A stretch of 64,000 nucleotides of DNA from Deltaproteobacteria bacterium (GCA_029261795.1 JAJDAP010000061.1:1-64000); one strand, 5' to 3'. Counted from the stretch's first letter, positions 25,417-34,284 are shown. The notes: a model not told the origin generated them from the letters alone. Numbers and translations: made by a program.

Positions 25417-26580
25417 GTGAAAGTGATTGGCTTGATGTCCGGTACGTCTGCGGACGGCATCGACGCGGCTCTTGTCGAATGGCCCGACGGGCCCACCACG
25501 ATGCCCTTCGAACTCGTGGCGTTCCGCGAGATTCCATTGGGTGACGCGCTGCAGGCGCAGGTCCACGATCTCGCAGCCGGGCGCCTGGCCGAGGGCACCG
25601 GACTCGCAGATCTCGTGGAGTTGGACGTTCGGTTGGGCGAGCGCTTCGCCGAGGCCGCTCTGGCTATCGTGGCGGAAGCCGGGCGCTCGATCGACGAGAT
25701 CGACGCCATCGCGTCCCACGGACAAACCGTGGCGCACCATCCCGAGCGGCGGGCCACACTCCAGATCGGCGATCCCTCGGTGATCGCCGAGCGAACCGGG
25801 TGCACGGTGGTGGCCGATTTCCGCACGCGCGATGTCGCCGCCGGCGGCCAAGGGGCCCCGCTGGCGCCGTTCTTTCATCACGCGGTACTCGCCAGCGACA
25901 GCGAAGCCCGGCTGGTGCTCAACCTTGGCGGCATCGCGAACGTGACCTGGCTACCCCGCGCTGCCGCCCCCGGCGACGTCGTCGCCTTCGACGTCGGGCC
26001 CGCGAACTCACTTCTGGATGGCGTGATGACGACCTGGAGTGGCGGCGAGCAGCGCTTCGATCGAGACGGTGTCGGTGCCGCTGCGGGCGAGGTCGACGCG
26101 GCGCTCCTCGCCGAACTCCTCGACGATCCCTTTCTCCGCAAGCCACCGCCGAAATCGACCGGGCGCGAGCGCTACGGGATCGCCGAAGCCGAAGGGTTGG
26201 TGGCGCGTTGGCGGGCGGAGCGGCGGGAACTCGCCGATCTCCTGGCAACCCTCGTCGCATTCAGTGCCGAAGCCGTTGTCGCTGCAACGCGCGATCACCT
26301 GGAGGGCGCCCGGGTCGAGCGCATCCTCGTGGGTGGAGGCGGTGCCCGAAACCCTGTCTTGATGAGAACGCTCTCCGATCGCGCGGGCGTGCCCGTCGAG
26401 CCGGTCGATGCGGCCGGCATTCCCGCCGCCGCGATGGAGGCGATGGCCTTCTCGCTGATGGGCCGCAACGCGTTGCTCGGCCTACCCAACCATCTACCGC
26501 GAACCACCGGTGCGCGCGGCCTGCGCGTGTTGGGCGAGATCGTGCCTGCGGCCGATGGACGGATCGCTCCCCGGCTATAG
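25417..26580 (+). CDS. anmK: Anhydro-N-acetylmuramic acid kinase
   Basis: 387 aa from GTG at 25417. It opens and phosphorylates 1,6-anhydro-MurNAc to MurNAc-6-phosphate in peptidoglycan recycling. The family signature GLMSGTSADGIDAALV is at 5-20, with SHGQTVAHHP near 104, GGQGAPLAPFFHH near 146 and LVGGGGARN near 306. Length is normal (about 370-390). It faces a set of minus-strand genes that include AmgK-like and MurU-like proteins, so the region is functionally joined although on both strands. Its stop overlaps the stop of the MBL-fold gene. Confidence 0.95.
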   Translation: MKVIGLMSGTSADGIDAALVEWPDGPTTMPFELVAFREIPLGDALQAQVHDLAAGRLAEGTGLADLVELDVRLGERFAEAALAIVAEAGRSIDEIDAIASHGQTVAHHPERRATLQIGDPSVIAERTGCTVVADFRTRDVAAGGQGAPLAPFFHHAVLASDSEARLVLNLGGIANVTWLPRAAAPGDVVAFDVGPANSLLDGVMTTWSGGEQRFDRDGVGAAAGEVDAALLAELLDDPFLRKPPPKSTGRERYGIAEAEGLVARWRAERRELADLLATLVAFSAEAVVAATRDHLEGARVERILVGGGGARNPVLMRTLSDRAGVPVEPVDAAGIPAAAMEAMAFSLMGRNALLGLPNHLPRTTGARGLRVLGEIVPAADGRIAPRL

Positions 26581-27312
26581 CTTCAGGACCAGGTCGTCAT
26601 CCGCGATCTCGAAGCCTTCGTGATCGCTGCGCGCGCGCATTTCGGCGCCCAGGTGGGTAAGCAGGATCCGGCCGCAATCGAAATCCGCCCGACGCGAGGC
26701 GAGTTCCTCGAGGCTCAGGTGGTATTCGAAACCCTGGCGATCGAGGGTGCACTCACAGAGGAACAGGTCGCTGCCGCGCACGTGCTTCGGTAGTTGGTCG
26801 AACCAGCCGGTATCGCCGGAGTAGGCGATCCGTCGCCCCGAGCCTTCCACGAGGACCCCATGCGGGTGGGAATCTGGCGAGTGGAAGGTTTCGAAGGCCC
26901 GCAGACGTACCGGGCCGAGGTCGACCTCCTTCCCGTTGGGCAGTTCCTCGAAGGAGAGCGGGAAATCATAGCTGCGCCTGTCGAGCGGGTGCCCGAGGGC
27001 GCGCGCCGCTTCGTGGACGCGCGCTTCGATTCCCGGTGGGCCCACGATCCGCAGCGGGCCGCGGCGCTCGTCGGCGAAGACCGAGCCGAGCAGGAAGAGC
27101 GGGATGCCACCGAAATGGTCTGCGTGGAAATGCGAGACGACGATGGCCTCGATTTCCTCGCGGTCGATGCCCGAACTCGAGAGCCCGGTAAGTGTGGTCT
27201 GGCCGCAGTCGAGCAGGACCGAGCCGCTCGGCAGACGCAACAGGTAGGCGCTCTGGCGCCGGCCGCCGGCGCCGAAGGCGTCGCTGGTACCGATGCAGAC
27301 CAGTTCGCTCAC
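26575..27312 (-). CDS. MBL-fold metallo-hydrolase, RNase Z-like
   Basis: 245 aa from GTG at 27310-27312, overlapping the MurU-like stop (GTGA). The metal motif HFHADHFGG is near 63-71, with further ligands in FETFHSPDSHPHG, YSGDTG (Asp) and LLTHLG (His). The order matches RNase Z/ElaC-type beta-lactamase-fold hydrolases. It is too short for, and lacks clear signs of, the tRNA-binding exosite arm, so I do not call it RNase Z itself. It is the last gene of the minus-strand recycling unit; its substrate may be linked to cell wall or be unrelated. Confidence 0.82.
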   Translation of the reverse strand: MSELVCIGTSDAFGAGGRRQSAYLLRLPSGSVLLDCGQTTLTGLSSSGIDREEIEAIVVSHFHADHFGGIPLFLLGSVFADERRGPLRIVGPPGIEARVHEAARALGHPLDRRSYDFPLSFEELPNGKEVDLGPVRLRAFETFHSPDSHPHGVLVEGSGRRIAYSGDTGWFDQLPKHVRGSDLFLCECTLDRQGFEYHLSLEELASRRADFDCGRILLTHLGAEMRARSDHEGFEIADDDLVLKL

Positions 27313-28253
27313 GACGACGCTTCCTTCGTGTCCGTTGCCGGGACCAGATGGAAACGGCCGCCGGCAAAGACGCCTCGTTCCAGCACGCTTCCGGCGGGAA
27401 CGGATTCGCGATCCCAGACGACGGCGTCCACGAGCGCGACGTCGTCGGGTACCGTGGCCAGTGCGCCGATCACCGAGCGGGGTCCGAATCGCGCGCCAGC
27501 GGCCCGCGCCGCCGTGTCCACGTCGAGGTAGGAGAGTGTGGGTAGGTCGAGGTTGGCAGCCAGGTACTCGGTCGGGGTGCCAACCGGAATCCAGCGACAG
27601 CGAGCGGCGTCGAGCACCTCGCCGCCGACGGCATCGGGTTCCCGCTTCGCCCAGGGCGCCCACCATTCGTCGAGATGACTGAAGCTGTCTCGTTCAGGAA
27701 GTGTGTCGAACGCACGCGCCGACAGGACGTTCACCCAGCTGTACACGCCAGCCTGCTCCTCACCGCCCCAATCGATTCTCTGGCCGATCCTGCGAAGGCG
27801 ACCCTCCCCGTCCAGTCCGATCGTACCGAACTCGGCGGCCCGGGGATGCTCCGTCATGAGCGCCGTCACAGAACGACCCGAATGGGTGTGACGCCGGACC
27901 AGCCCCTTCAGATCGAGATCCACGATCATGTCGCCGCCTAGCACGAGACAGGGATCGCTCTCGCGCAGGAACGAGGCGACCCGGCGAATGGCTCCACCCG
28001 TGTGGAGCAGCTCGTCCTCTCCGGAGAAGTGCAGTTTCATTCCCGCCGGGACGGAGGCTTCGGCGGCGGCACGCAGCACACCCGGCAGGTGATGAACGTT
28101 GATGACGACCTCGCTGACGCCGGCTCGTGCGAGCAGGGCCAGGGGGTAGGCGATCAGCGGGAGCCCGCGCACCGGAACCGCTGGCTTGGGGCGCCAGTGC
28201 GTGAAGGGACGGAGCCGTGTGCCGAGACCGGCCGCCACGATCATGGCTCTCAC
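27309..28253 (-). CDS. murU: Nucleotidyltransferase, MurU-like (MurNAc-1-phosphate uridylyltransferase)
   Basis: 314 aa from GTG at 28251-28253 (GTGA overlap with the kinase gene before it). The N-terminal signature MIVAAGLGTRLRPFTHWRPK is that of NDP-sugar pyrophosphorylases; LHTGGAIRR, LVLGGDMIVDLD and VNVLSARAFD follow. The extension beyond ~230 looks like a short left-handed helix cap (SVIGALATVPDDVALVDAVV). Directly downstream of an AmgK-like kinase, this pairing is the known AmgK-MurU route that turns MurNAc into UDP-MurNAc. MurU proper is shorter (about 225 aa), so a different sugar-nucleotide is possible; context tips the balance. Confidence 0.72.
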   Translation of the reverse strand: MRAMIVAAGLGTRLRPFTHWRPKPAVPVRGLPLIAYPLALLARAGVSEVVINVHHLPGVLRAAAEASVPAGMKLHFSGEDELLHTGGAIRRVASFLRESDPCLVLGGDMIVDLDLKGLVRRHTHSGRSVTALMTEHPRAAEFGTIGLDGEGRLRRIGQRIDWGGEEQAGVYSWVNVLSARAFDTLPERDSFSHLDEWWAPWAKREPDAVGGEVLDAARCRWIPVGTPTEYLAANLDLPTLSYLDVDTAARAAGARFGPRSVIGALATVPDDVALVDAVVWDRESVPAGSVLERGVFAGGRFHLVPATDTKEASS

Positions 28254-29281
28254 GCGTCTACCCCGTTAGCGAGCGCGCCAATGAAGTCGACCAGCGGTTC
28301 CAGGTCCGGGTGGCTGCCGGCGACCGACTGCGCGGCGCGCTTCAGATGCTGAACGGTCGTTGGCACATGGCATAGCGAAGCCGTGTCGCTGCGGGTCTCG
28401 GCCACATAACGAAAACGCGCCAGGTCCTTTCCCTTGCGGCTCAGTGTGAGCAGGGCAAAGCGTCGGGCGAAGTCCGTCGGATCGGGCGCATCGGGAAGGC
28501 GAGGGCGGACCTGCGCCAGTGCCCGCTCGATGACGGTCTCCGGCCAGGCGATGTAGGAGTCGTGGAGCAGGCAGACCAGGTCGTATTCCGGCGGCGCGAG
28601 CAATGCGCCTTGGAGGTCGATCCACAGCGCGCGCCCATTCTTGATCAAGAGGTTTCGACTCTGGAAGTCGCGATGGGCCAGGCGTTGGGGGGCCTCGGCG
28701 CAAACGCTCGCGATGTAGGTGAACGCGCGCTGCACCGCATCGTGTTCCGCGGCGGTCGGCGTGCGTCCGAATACCTCGGGGAGCACCCAGCGTGCAAAGA
28801 GTTCGGCCTTGTAGGCGAAGGTCGCTTCATCGAGGTGACGCTCGAAGGCCTGACACCCGCCCGGGTTCTCGATCCGCTGGAGCCGCACCAGGTCGTCGAG
28901 GATCGTGTCGAGCACCTGGCTGGCGCGTCCCGGATCGACGTGGAAGAGATCCTCGAGGGTCTGGCTGCCACCATCCTCGAGCAGTGCAACGTGGCCGTCG
29001 CCGCTGATGCCGAAGCAACCGGGCACGGGGAGGCCTGCATCTTCGAGTAGCCGGCGAGTCGGCTCGAGCGGCGGTTCCGGCGGCACGCCCGCTGGCCGGC
29101 CGGCCGGGTCCTCGTCGGCCTCGATGCGCGCGATCAGGACGTCCGGGGGCTGGCTCAACGTGACGCGATAGAAGCGCCGCAAGCCGAGCCCGGCGGGCAC
29201 GGCCGTGATCGTTCCTGGCGATTGGCCCAAGCGCGCGCGGCAGGTTTCCTGGATCCGCGCTTCGTCATCGCCTGTCGTCAC
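28250..29281 (-). CDS. amgK: AmgK-like sugar kinase (aminoglycoside-phosphotransferase fold)
   Basis: 343 aa from GTG at 29279-29281. The APH-fold motifs are LAHRDFQSRNLLI (catalytic Asp in HRDFQSRN, near 201) and WIDLQGALLAPPEYDLVCLL (DLQG in place of DFDD/DxD). This H-R-D-F-x-x-R-N-L wording is that of the anomeric MurNAc/GlcNAc kinase AmgK. It is followed at once by the MurU-like gene, as in Pseudomonas, where the pair recycles MurNAc and bypasses de novo UDP-MurNAc synthesis. GTGA overlap shows coupling. The N-terminal nucleotide-binding lobe is present. Confidence 0.75.
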   Translation of the reverse strand: MTTGDDEARIQETCRARLGQSPGTITAVPAGLGLRRFYRVTLSQPPDVLIARIEADEDPAGRPAGVPPEPPLEPTRRLLEDAGLPVPGCFGISGDGHVALLEDGGSQTLEDLFHVDPGRASQVLDTILDDLVRLQRIENPGGCQAFERHLDEATFAYKAELFARWVLPEVFGRTPTAAEHDAVQRAFTYIASVCAEAPQRLAHRDFQSRNLLIKNGRALWIDLQGALLAPPEYDLVCLLHDSYIAWPETVIERALAQVRPRLPDAPDPTDFARRFALLTLSRKGKDLARFRYVAETRSDTASLCHVPTTVQHLKRAAQSVAGSHPDLEPLVDFIGALANGVDA

Positions 29282-29296
29282 AGCCGCCCGTTCCGC

Positions 29297-30664
29297 CTAA
29301 CCAAAGAACAAGTGGGTGGCCGCCACCGCCCCGAAGAAGCCGGCCACGTCGCCGGCCAGACAGGCGGGGAGGATATGGCGCGAGTCCCGCACGCCGACGG
29401 CGCCAAGGTAGACGGCGAGGACGTAGAAGGTGGTTTCCGTCGAGCCCATCAGGGTCGAGGTGAGCATGCCGATGAATGAATCCGGGCCATAGATGGTCAG
29501 GGTCTCGGTCATCAGGCCAAGGGCGCCGGAGCCGGAGAGGGGGCGCATCAACGCCATCGGTAGCACTTCCGCCGGTATGCCGATGGCGCTCGTAAAGGGC
29601 GCGGCCCAGCCGATCAGGATGTCGAGGGCGCCCGAGTTCCGGAACATGCCGACAGCGACCAGGATGGCGACCAGGTAGGGGGCGATCCGGATCGCCACGC
29701 TCATCCCTTCGCGCGCGCCCGCGACGACCTCCGAGTAGGCGTCAACGCCCGCCAGGAAGCCGATCGACAGCAGGCCGAGGACCAGGAGTGGCAACAGCCA
29801 ATGCACGGCGACCTGGTCTCGAAGATAGGCGCCGGGGTCTTCGGCCTGAATGAATCCAGAGACCGCGAAGCCGAGTACGCCGAGCGCGATGGCCATTGCG
29901 AGGAGTTTCCGCCAGAGCGGCCAGGTCTCGGCGCCGTCCGAGTCGAGGCCAGGAAGCGGCGCGACCTCGAGACCTGTAGGGGTGGCGGCCGGCGCGATAT
30001 CCGCCGGAGGGCGAGGCCGGAACCAGGCAACCCGCTGCAGTGCCAAACACACGAGGACGGCAGTGAGGGTGGAGCAGAGGGTGGCGATGAGCGTGGGGAT
30101 CCAGATCGCGAAGGGCATCGTCGAGCCGGTTGCCAGGCGAACCGCGACGGTTCCGGTCGGGGCCATCAGTACGACCGACGAAGTGTTGATCGCCAGGAAC
30201 AGGGCCATCGCATTCGTCGCAGAGCCGCGCGTGGTGTTGAGTTGGTCGAGTTCGGTGATGGCCTTGATACCGAACGGCGTCGCTGCGTTGCCCAGGCCGA
30301 GCATGTTGGCCGCGAAGTTCATGATCATCGATCCCATCGCGGGATGGTCGGGCGGGACATCGGGAAAGAGTCGGGTCAGGATAGGACGCAGTACGCGTAC
30401 GATGGGCCGAAGCAAACCGCCTGCCGTCGCGACCCGGACCAGCCCGAGGAACAACATCATCGCCCCGGTCAATCCGATCACCAGGAAGATGGCACTCTTG
30501 GCCGAGGACAGGATGCCGTTGGAGAGATGCGCCATGCGCGTGATTTCGTGGCCGGCGGCATCGAGCAACACGGCGCCGTCGGGCCCCGTGACCGGCACGT
30601 CGGCGAGCGCGGCGGCGCACAGAACTGCGACCGCGACCATGAAGAGCCAAATGGCATTGAGCAC
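29297..30664 (-). CDS. SpmA-SpmB fusion, nucleoside-recognition-type membrane protein
   Basis: 455 aa from GTG at 30662-30664 (GAAGGGGGAG upstream). About ten TM helices. The first half resembles SpmA (NAIWLFMVAVAVLCA; PAMGSMIMNFAANMLGLGN; AINTSSVVLMAPTG) and the second half SpmB (AVGMFRNSGALDILIGW; LPMALMRPLSGSGALG; SFIGMLTSTLMGSTETTFYV). In Bacillus these are two adjacent proteins needed for spore core dehydration. Fused forms are common in non-sporing Gram-negatives with unknown transport substrate. No sporulation gene is in the window. It heads the minus-strand unit with amgK, murU and the MBL gene. Confidence 0.85.
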   Translation of the reverse strand: MLNAIWLFMVAVAVLCAAALADVPVTGPDGAVLLDAAGHEITRMAHLSNGILSSAKSAIFLVIGLTGAMMLFLGLVRVATAGGLLRPIVRVLRPILTRLFPDVPPDHPAMGSMIMNFAANMLGLGNAATPFGIKAITELDQLNTTRGSATNAMALFLAINTSSVVLMAPTGTVAVRLATGSTMPFAIWIPTLIATLCSTLTAVLVCLALQRVAWFRPRPPADIAPAATPTGLEVAPLPGLDSDGAETWPLWRKLLAMAIALGVLGFAVSGFIQAEDPGAYLRDQVAVHWLLPLLVLGLLSIGFLAGVDAYSEVVAGAREGMSVAIRIAPYLVAILVAVGMFRNSGALDILIGWAAPFTSAIGIPAEVLPMALMRPLSGSGALGLMTETLTIYGPDSFIGMLTSTLMGSTETTFYVLAVYLGAVGVRDSRHILPACLAGDVAGFFGAVAATHLFFG

Positions 30665-30796
30665 GCGCTCCCCCTTCGCAGCGTGCCGCAGAACCGCCGA
30701 ACCCCATTCGAACCGGCGGTCGCGTTGATGACATCCAACGTCCCGGATATGCTCGCGCACGTCAACCGACGCCCCCCTCGGAAGGGGTTCGTGCGC

Positions 30797-32251
30797 ATGC
30801 GCACCATCGGCCGGCTCAGTGCCGTCTCGCTCATCATCAGCATCGCGTGGTTCGCTTCGGGTGCAGTCGCGGGCGAGCAGACACCTGCCGAACTTTCGCG
30901 CTGGCGAGCGCGGCTCGATCGGGCGCTCGCGGACCCGGCCCTGCGCGGTGCCAGCTTCTCTGCGCTCGTGGTCGATCGCGAGACGGGTGTCGTGCTCTAT
31001 TCACGCACGCCCGAGCGCGCCCTGATCCCGGCTTCCACCCAGAAGTTGCTCACCGCCGTCGCGGTCCTGGATGCCTTCGGCCCAGGCCATCGCTTCACCA
31101 CCCAGATCCAGGTGGCCGAGCGCCTGGGCGCTGATGGCGTGACCTCGAACCTCTACGTGTCCGGTGGCGGCGACGCGAGTCTGACCTCTGAGCAATGGTG
31201 GCGCTTGGCCGCGGACCTTCGCGCCCAGGGCCTGACGCGTGTGAATGGCGACCTGATTCTCGACGATGGTGCGTTCGACCGCGTGCGCTGGCATCCGAGT
31301 TGGGAGCCGGTCACGGCGCGTGCCTACCACGGGCCCGTCGGCGCACTTACCGCGAACTACGGCGCCTTCCGCGTGGTGGTCTCGCCGGCGCCGCGCGCGG
31401 GTCTACCCGCGCGCGTCCAGATGGATCCGCCGGTGCCCTATCTACGGGTCGAGAATCGGGCGAAGACACACGTGGGCGCGCGCACGCCGGTGCGGGTCGA
31501 GCGGCTGGCTTCGGTCGGGAGCGAGCGCATCGTCGTCAGTGGCCGGATCGCGCCGGGTGCGAAGCCGCAGGAAATCTGGCGTAGCGTTGCGGACCCCTTG
31601 GCCTATGCCGGTGCGGTTCTGCGTCTCCAACTCGAGGCCAATGGAATCGAGGTGACGGGCACCGTGCGGATCGGCACCGCGCCGGCGGACGCGACCGAAC
31701 TCCTCGCCTTCGAGGGGCATCCGGTCCGGCACATCGTGGGGTTGCTGCTCAAGTACAGCAGCAACATGATCGCCGAGAGTCTGGTCAAGGACGTCGCCCG
31801 TGCCGAGAACGCGGCGACGCCGTCGAGTTGGACGACCGGGATGGCGGCCGTCTCGCGCCGCCTGAGCGCGCTCGGCGTACCCCTCGAGGGCGTGAAACTG
31901 GTGGATGGTTCGGGCCTCTCGCGGGAGAATCGGGTATCCGCGGTCGTCCTGGTCGCGACCTTGCGGGCCGCGGACGCGCGCTTCGCGATCGGTCCGGAGC
32001 TGCTGGCCGGGTTGCCCATCGCGGCCGAGGACGGGACGCTCGAGAAGCGCGCCATGAGAGCCCACGCCCAGCTGCGCGCCAAGACCGGAACGCTCGATGG
32101 TGTCACTACCCTGGCCGGGCACGCACGCGGCGCGGACGGCCGCGAGCTCGTCTTCGCGCTGCTCGTGAACGGCTACCGCGGGGGTGCGGCGCGCGCGGTC
32201 GATGCCGTTGACGTCTTTGCGGAAGCACTGGTGTTGCCGACTTCGCCCTAA
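30797..32251 (+). CDS. dacB: D-alanyl-D-alanine carboxypeptidase/endopeptidase, PBP4 type
   Basis: 484 aa from ATG at 30797, 9 nt after GGAAGGGG. A signal peptide occupies about 1-28 (LSAVSLIISIAWFASGAVAG). Serine-active motifs of class C low-molecular-weight PBPs are STQK (near 80, catalytic Ser), SSN in KYSSNMIAE (near 318) and KTGTLDG (near 431). The large insert between SxxK and SxN is typical of DacB. It trims or cleaves peptidoglycan peptides in the periplasm. It diverges from the SpmAB-like gene across 132 bp and its stop overlaps that of the next, convergent gene. Confidence 0.9.
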   Translation: MRTIGRLSAVSLIISIAWFASGAVAGEQTPAELSRWRARLDRALADPALRGASFSALVVDRETGVVLYSRTPERALIPASTQKLLTAVAVLDAFGPGHRFTTQIQVAERLGADGVTSNLYVSGGGDASLTSEQWWRLAADLRAQGLTRVNGDLILDDGAFDRVRWHPSWEPVTARAYHGPVGALTANYGAFRVVVSPAPRAGLPARVQMDPPVPYLRVENRAKTHVGARTPVRVERLASVGSERIVVSGRIAPGAKPQEIWRSVADPLAYAGAVLRLQLEANGIEVTGTVRIGTAPADATELLAFEGHPVRHIVGLLLKYSSNMIAESLVKDVARAENAATPSSWTTGMAAVSRRLSALGVPLEGVKLVDGSGLSRENRVSAVVLVATLRAADARFAIGPELLAGLPIAAEDGTLEKRAMRAHAQLRAKTGTLDGVTTLAGHARGADGRELVFALLVNGYRGGAARAVDAVDVFAEALVLPTSP

Positions 32252-32583
32252 CGGGCGCCGGTCAGCGAGAGGCCCATGCGAAGCACGGCCTCGATGTTGT
32301 TCTGCACGGCGTAGCCGGCCGTTGCAATCAAGAGGCCCAGCACCGCGGTCTTGGACAGCGACCCGAACAGCGGTGTCTGCACGACGACGACGAGGGCGAG
32401 AAAGGTCACGCCCGTATCCAGCAGCAAGCCGCCCACCAGTCCGAAATGCTCGAAGAGCCAGGCCGCCCAGGGGTTGGCTTCGAGGACGTCCCAGCCAGCG
32501 ACCGGTGCGCGCAGACAGAGGTAGGTCGTCCAGTGGTCGGCGATCGCGAACAGCATCGCGACGAGAGCCAGCAGGTGCAGCAT
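32248..32583 (-). CDS. Small membrane protein, DUF5658-like
   Basis: 111 aa from ATG at 32581-32583; a longer frame upstream is Pro/Arg-rich and unconvincing. Three to four TM helices: LHLLALVAMLFAIADHWTTY, LVGGLLLDTGVTFLALVVVV and TAVLGLLIATAGYAVQN. The pattern ADHWTTYLCL...EANPWAAWLF (D..TT...L...E.NP) is that of small DUF5658-type proteins. Function unknown. Convergent with dacB, with overlapping stops. Confidence 0.6.
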   Translation of the reverse strand: MLHLLALVAMLFAIADHWTTYLCLRAPVAGWDVLEANPWAAWLFEHFGLVGGLLLDTGVTFLALVVVVQTPLFGSLSKTAVLGLLIATAGYAVQNNIEAVLRMGLSLTGAR

Positions 32584-32768
32584 CGGCTGGACTCGAAGCA
32601 AGGCTCGTGCCCTCGCCGGTCGCAGTTCCCAAGGGGCCCGTGGTGGCGGGGGTCTCGTGACGGAGTTGCGTAGCCCTGAGGGGCCTTCGGCAGCTGCGAT
32701 CCGGGAAGTTGGCTTCCCAGGAAGGGAACTTGGCTTCCGCGCGGCGGGTCCGGTTCGCGGAGCGGGCT

Positions 32769-33005
32769 TCAGCGACCTCGGCGCATTCGTCCCTTGCCGA
32801 GCAGCAGCCAATCGATCGAGACGTTCTCCTTGATCGCAAGGTGGATCAGGAAATCGGTGTGCGGAGTCGTACCGTTCTCGTAGCGGTTCACATTCTGCTG
32901 AAACACCCCGAGGTCTTTCGCGAACTGTCGCTGGGACCGCTCGCCGCGAACCTCGGCCAGGCGCTCGGGGAGTTTCTTCTTTGCACGATCCACGGTCTTC
33001 GGCAT
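32769..33005 (-). CDS. Small XRE/Cro-C1-type HTH protein
   Basis: 78 aa, ATG at 33003-33005. The HTH is at about 20-65 (RSQRQFAKDLGVFQQNVNRYENGTTPHTDFL), the pattern of phage-repressor-like regulators, followed by KENVSIDWLLLGKG, a common ending of such proteins. There is no other domain. It lies alone between the membrane gene and rsmD. A dyad at 33048-33070, 43 bases upstream of its start, could be its operator. Confidence 0.82.
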   Translation of the reverse strand: MPKTVDRAKKKLPERLAEVRGERSQRQFAKDLGVFQQNVNRYENGTTPHTDFLIHLAIKENVSIDWLLLGKGRMRRGR

Positions 33006-33047
33006 CGTTCAGGGGGCTCCGCTGGAAGATTGGGACTCAGAGGAAAC

Positions 33048-33070
33048 GGGTGTCACACCTTTGTGTACCC
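33048..33070. promoter_or_regulatory. Possible operator dyad upstream of the HTH gene
   Basis: An imperfect inverted repeat, GGGT-gt-CACA on the left and TGTG-t-ACCC on the right, around a short pyrimidine centre. It lies in the 180-bp space between the HTH gene (minus) and rsmD (plus), a place expected for autoregulation. The HTH link is inferred from position only. Confidence 0.35.
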
Positions 33071-33185
33071 GACGGAAGGGCGCGCAGTCTAATCAACCAA
33101 CGCACCTTGCCGCAACGCAAATTCTACGCATCGAGGCCGTTTCATCCGTGGCGCTTCGAAAAGATGATCTCTGACGGTTGGAGCA

Positions 33186-33794
33186 GTGTACGACGTGCGA
33201 ATCACCGGCGGTGAACTGGCGGGACGAAAGATCACGGCACCACGAAGTGACGCACGCCCGACCTCCGATCGCGTGCGCGAATCCGTGTTTGCGATCCTCG
33301 GAGACCTCTCCGGACAGGCGGTTCTCGACTTGTGTGCGGGGTCCGGCGCACTTGGATTCGAGGCGCTCTCACGAGGTGCGGATTCGCTGGTTTCGGTCGA
33401 TCAGGCGAGCGCTTCGATCGATCGCATCCGCGAGAACGCCAGGAGCCTGGGCGTCGCCCCGGGCGTGCGGACGCTGCGCATGAACGCACTGACCGCGCTG
33501 GCGCGGTTGGGTCGTGCCCGGGATTGCTTCGATCTGGTCTTGATCGATCCGCCCTACGCCGACGATCTTGCCGCGGGTCTCGCCGAAGGGGTCGTCCTCG
33601 CGGGGATACTCGACTCCGCCGGTCAGGTGGTGGTGGAGTCTGATCGCCGGCATCCTCTGGGCGACGTCCCCGGACTCCAGAAGCACGATGAGCGGCGCTA
33701 CGGTGATACGCTGGTCACGTTCTATCGCGCCAAGGCACACACCCCGAGCGAACCCGAGCCGAGCGAACCAGAGGAGCCCGGACCCCATGAGTAA
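33186..33794 (+). CDS. rsmD: 16S rRNA (guanine(966)-N2)-methyltransferase
   Basis: 202 aa from GTG at 33186, with TTGGAG just before it. N-terminal RITGGELAGRKI and RPTSDRVRESVFAIL are the RsmD signature; motif I is VLDLCAGSGALGFEAL; the catalytic motif is DPPY near 120. It methylates G966 of 16S rRNA. The last 20 residues are an extra repeat-like acidic tail (PSEPEPSEPEEPGPHE). It overlaps coaD by eight bases; rsmD-coaD is a very common bacterial pair. Confidence 0.93.
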   Translation: MYDVRITGGELAGRKITAPRSDARPTSDRVRESVFAILGDLSGQAVLDLCAGSGALGFEALSRGADSLVSVDQASASIDRIRENARSLGVAPGVRTLRMNALTALARLGRARDCFDLVLIDPPYADDLAAGLAEGVVLAGILDSAGQVVVESDRRHPLGDVPGLQKHDERRYGDTLVTFYRAKAHTPSEPEPSEPEEPGPHE

Positions 33795-34284
33795 CGATTC
33801 CAGCCGCGCGCTATTCCCGGCGAGCTTCGACCCCATGACCAACGGTCACCTCGATCTCGTCAGGCGTGCGACCCACGTATTTCCCAACCTGGTCGTTGCC
33901 GTCGCCCACAACGTGGGGAAGACCGGACTCTTCTCCACCGAGGAGCGGTTGGAGATGATCAGCGAAGTCCTGGGCGACACGCCGGGCATCGAAGTGACGT
34001 CATTCGACGGGCTGGTCGTCGACTTCGCCCATCAGATCGGCGTGAAGACCATCGTACGCGGCCTCCGTGCCAACGCGGATTTCGAGTACGAGTTCGAAAT
34101 GGCGCTGATGAACCGCCACATGCGGCCCGAAATCGAGACGTTGTTCCTGATGACCAGTCAGGAGTACTTCTACGTCAGCTCGTCGCGCCTCAAGGAACTC
34201 GTGCGGTTCGGGGCGGACGTTTCCGAGTGGCTCCCGCCGGGGGTCGAAAAGCGCCTCCTCGAGAAGCTGGGAAGCTCTGACTGA
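33787..34284 (+). CDS. coaD: Phosphopantetheine adenylyltransferase
   Basis: 165 aa from ATG at 33787. It adenylates 4'-phosphopantetheine to dephospho-CoA. Typical motifs: FPASFDPMTNGHLDLV (near 9-24, with the TxGH-type nucleotide site), GLRANADFEYEFEMALMNRHM, and the ISSS-like YVSSSRLKEL. Length is standard (about 160). It overlaps rsmD and is followed after 87 bp by coaBC, so three CoA genes lie within one window together with coaX. Confidence 0.95.
   Translation: MSNDSSRALFPASFDPMTNGHLDLVRRATHVFPNLVVAVAHNVGKTGLFSTEERLEMISEVLGDTPGIEVTSFDGLVVDFAHQIGVKTIVRGLRANADFEYEFEMALMNRHMRPEIETLFLMTSQEYFYVSSSRLKELVRFGADVSEWLPPGVEKRLLEKLGSSD

Noticed and set aside
26575-27312. RNase Z proper (rnz)
   Set aside because: The metal motifs fit the wider MBL fold, but the protein is short and I cannot see the tRNA-binding arm; a general hydrolase call is safer.
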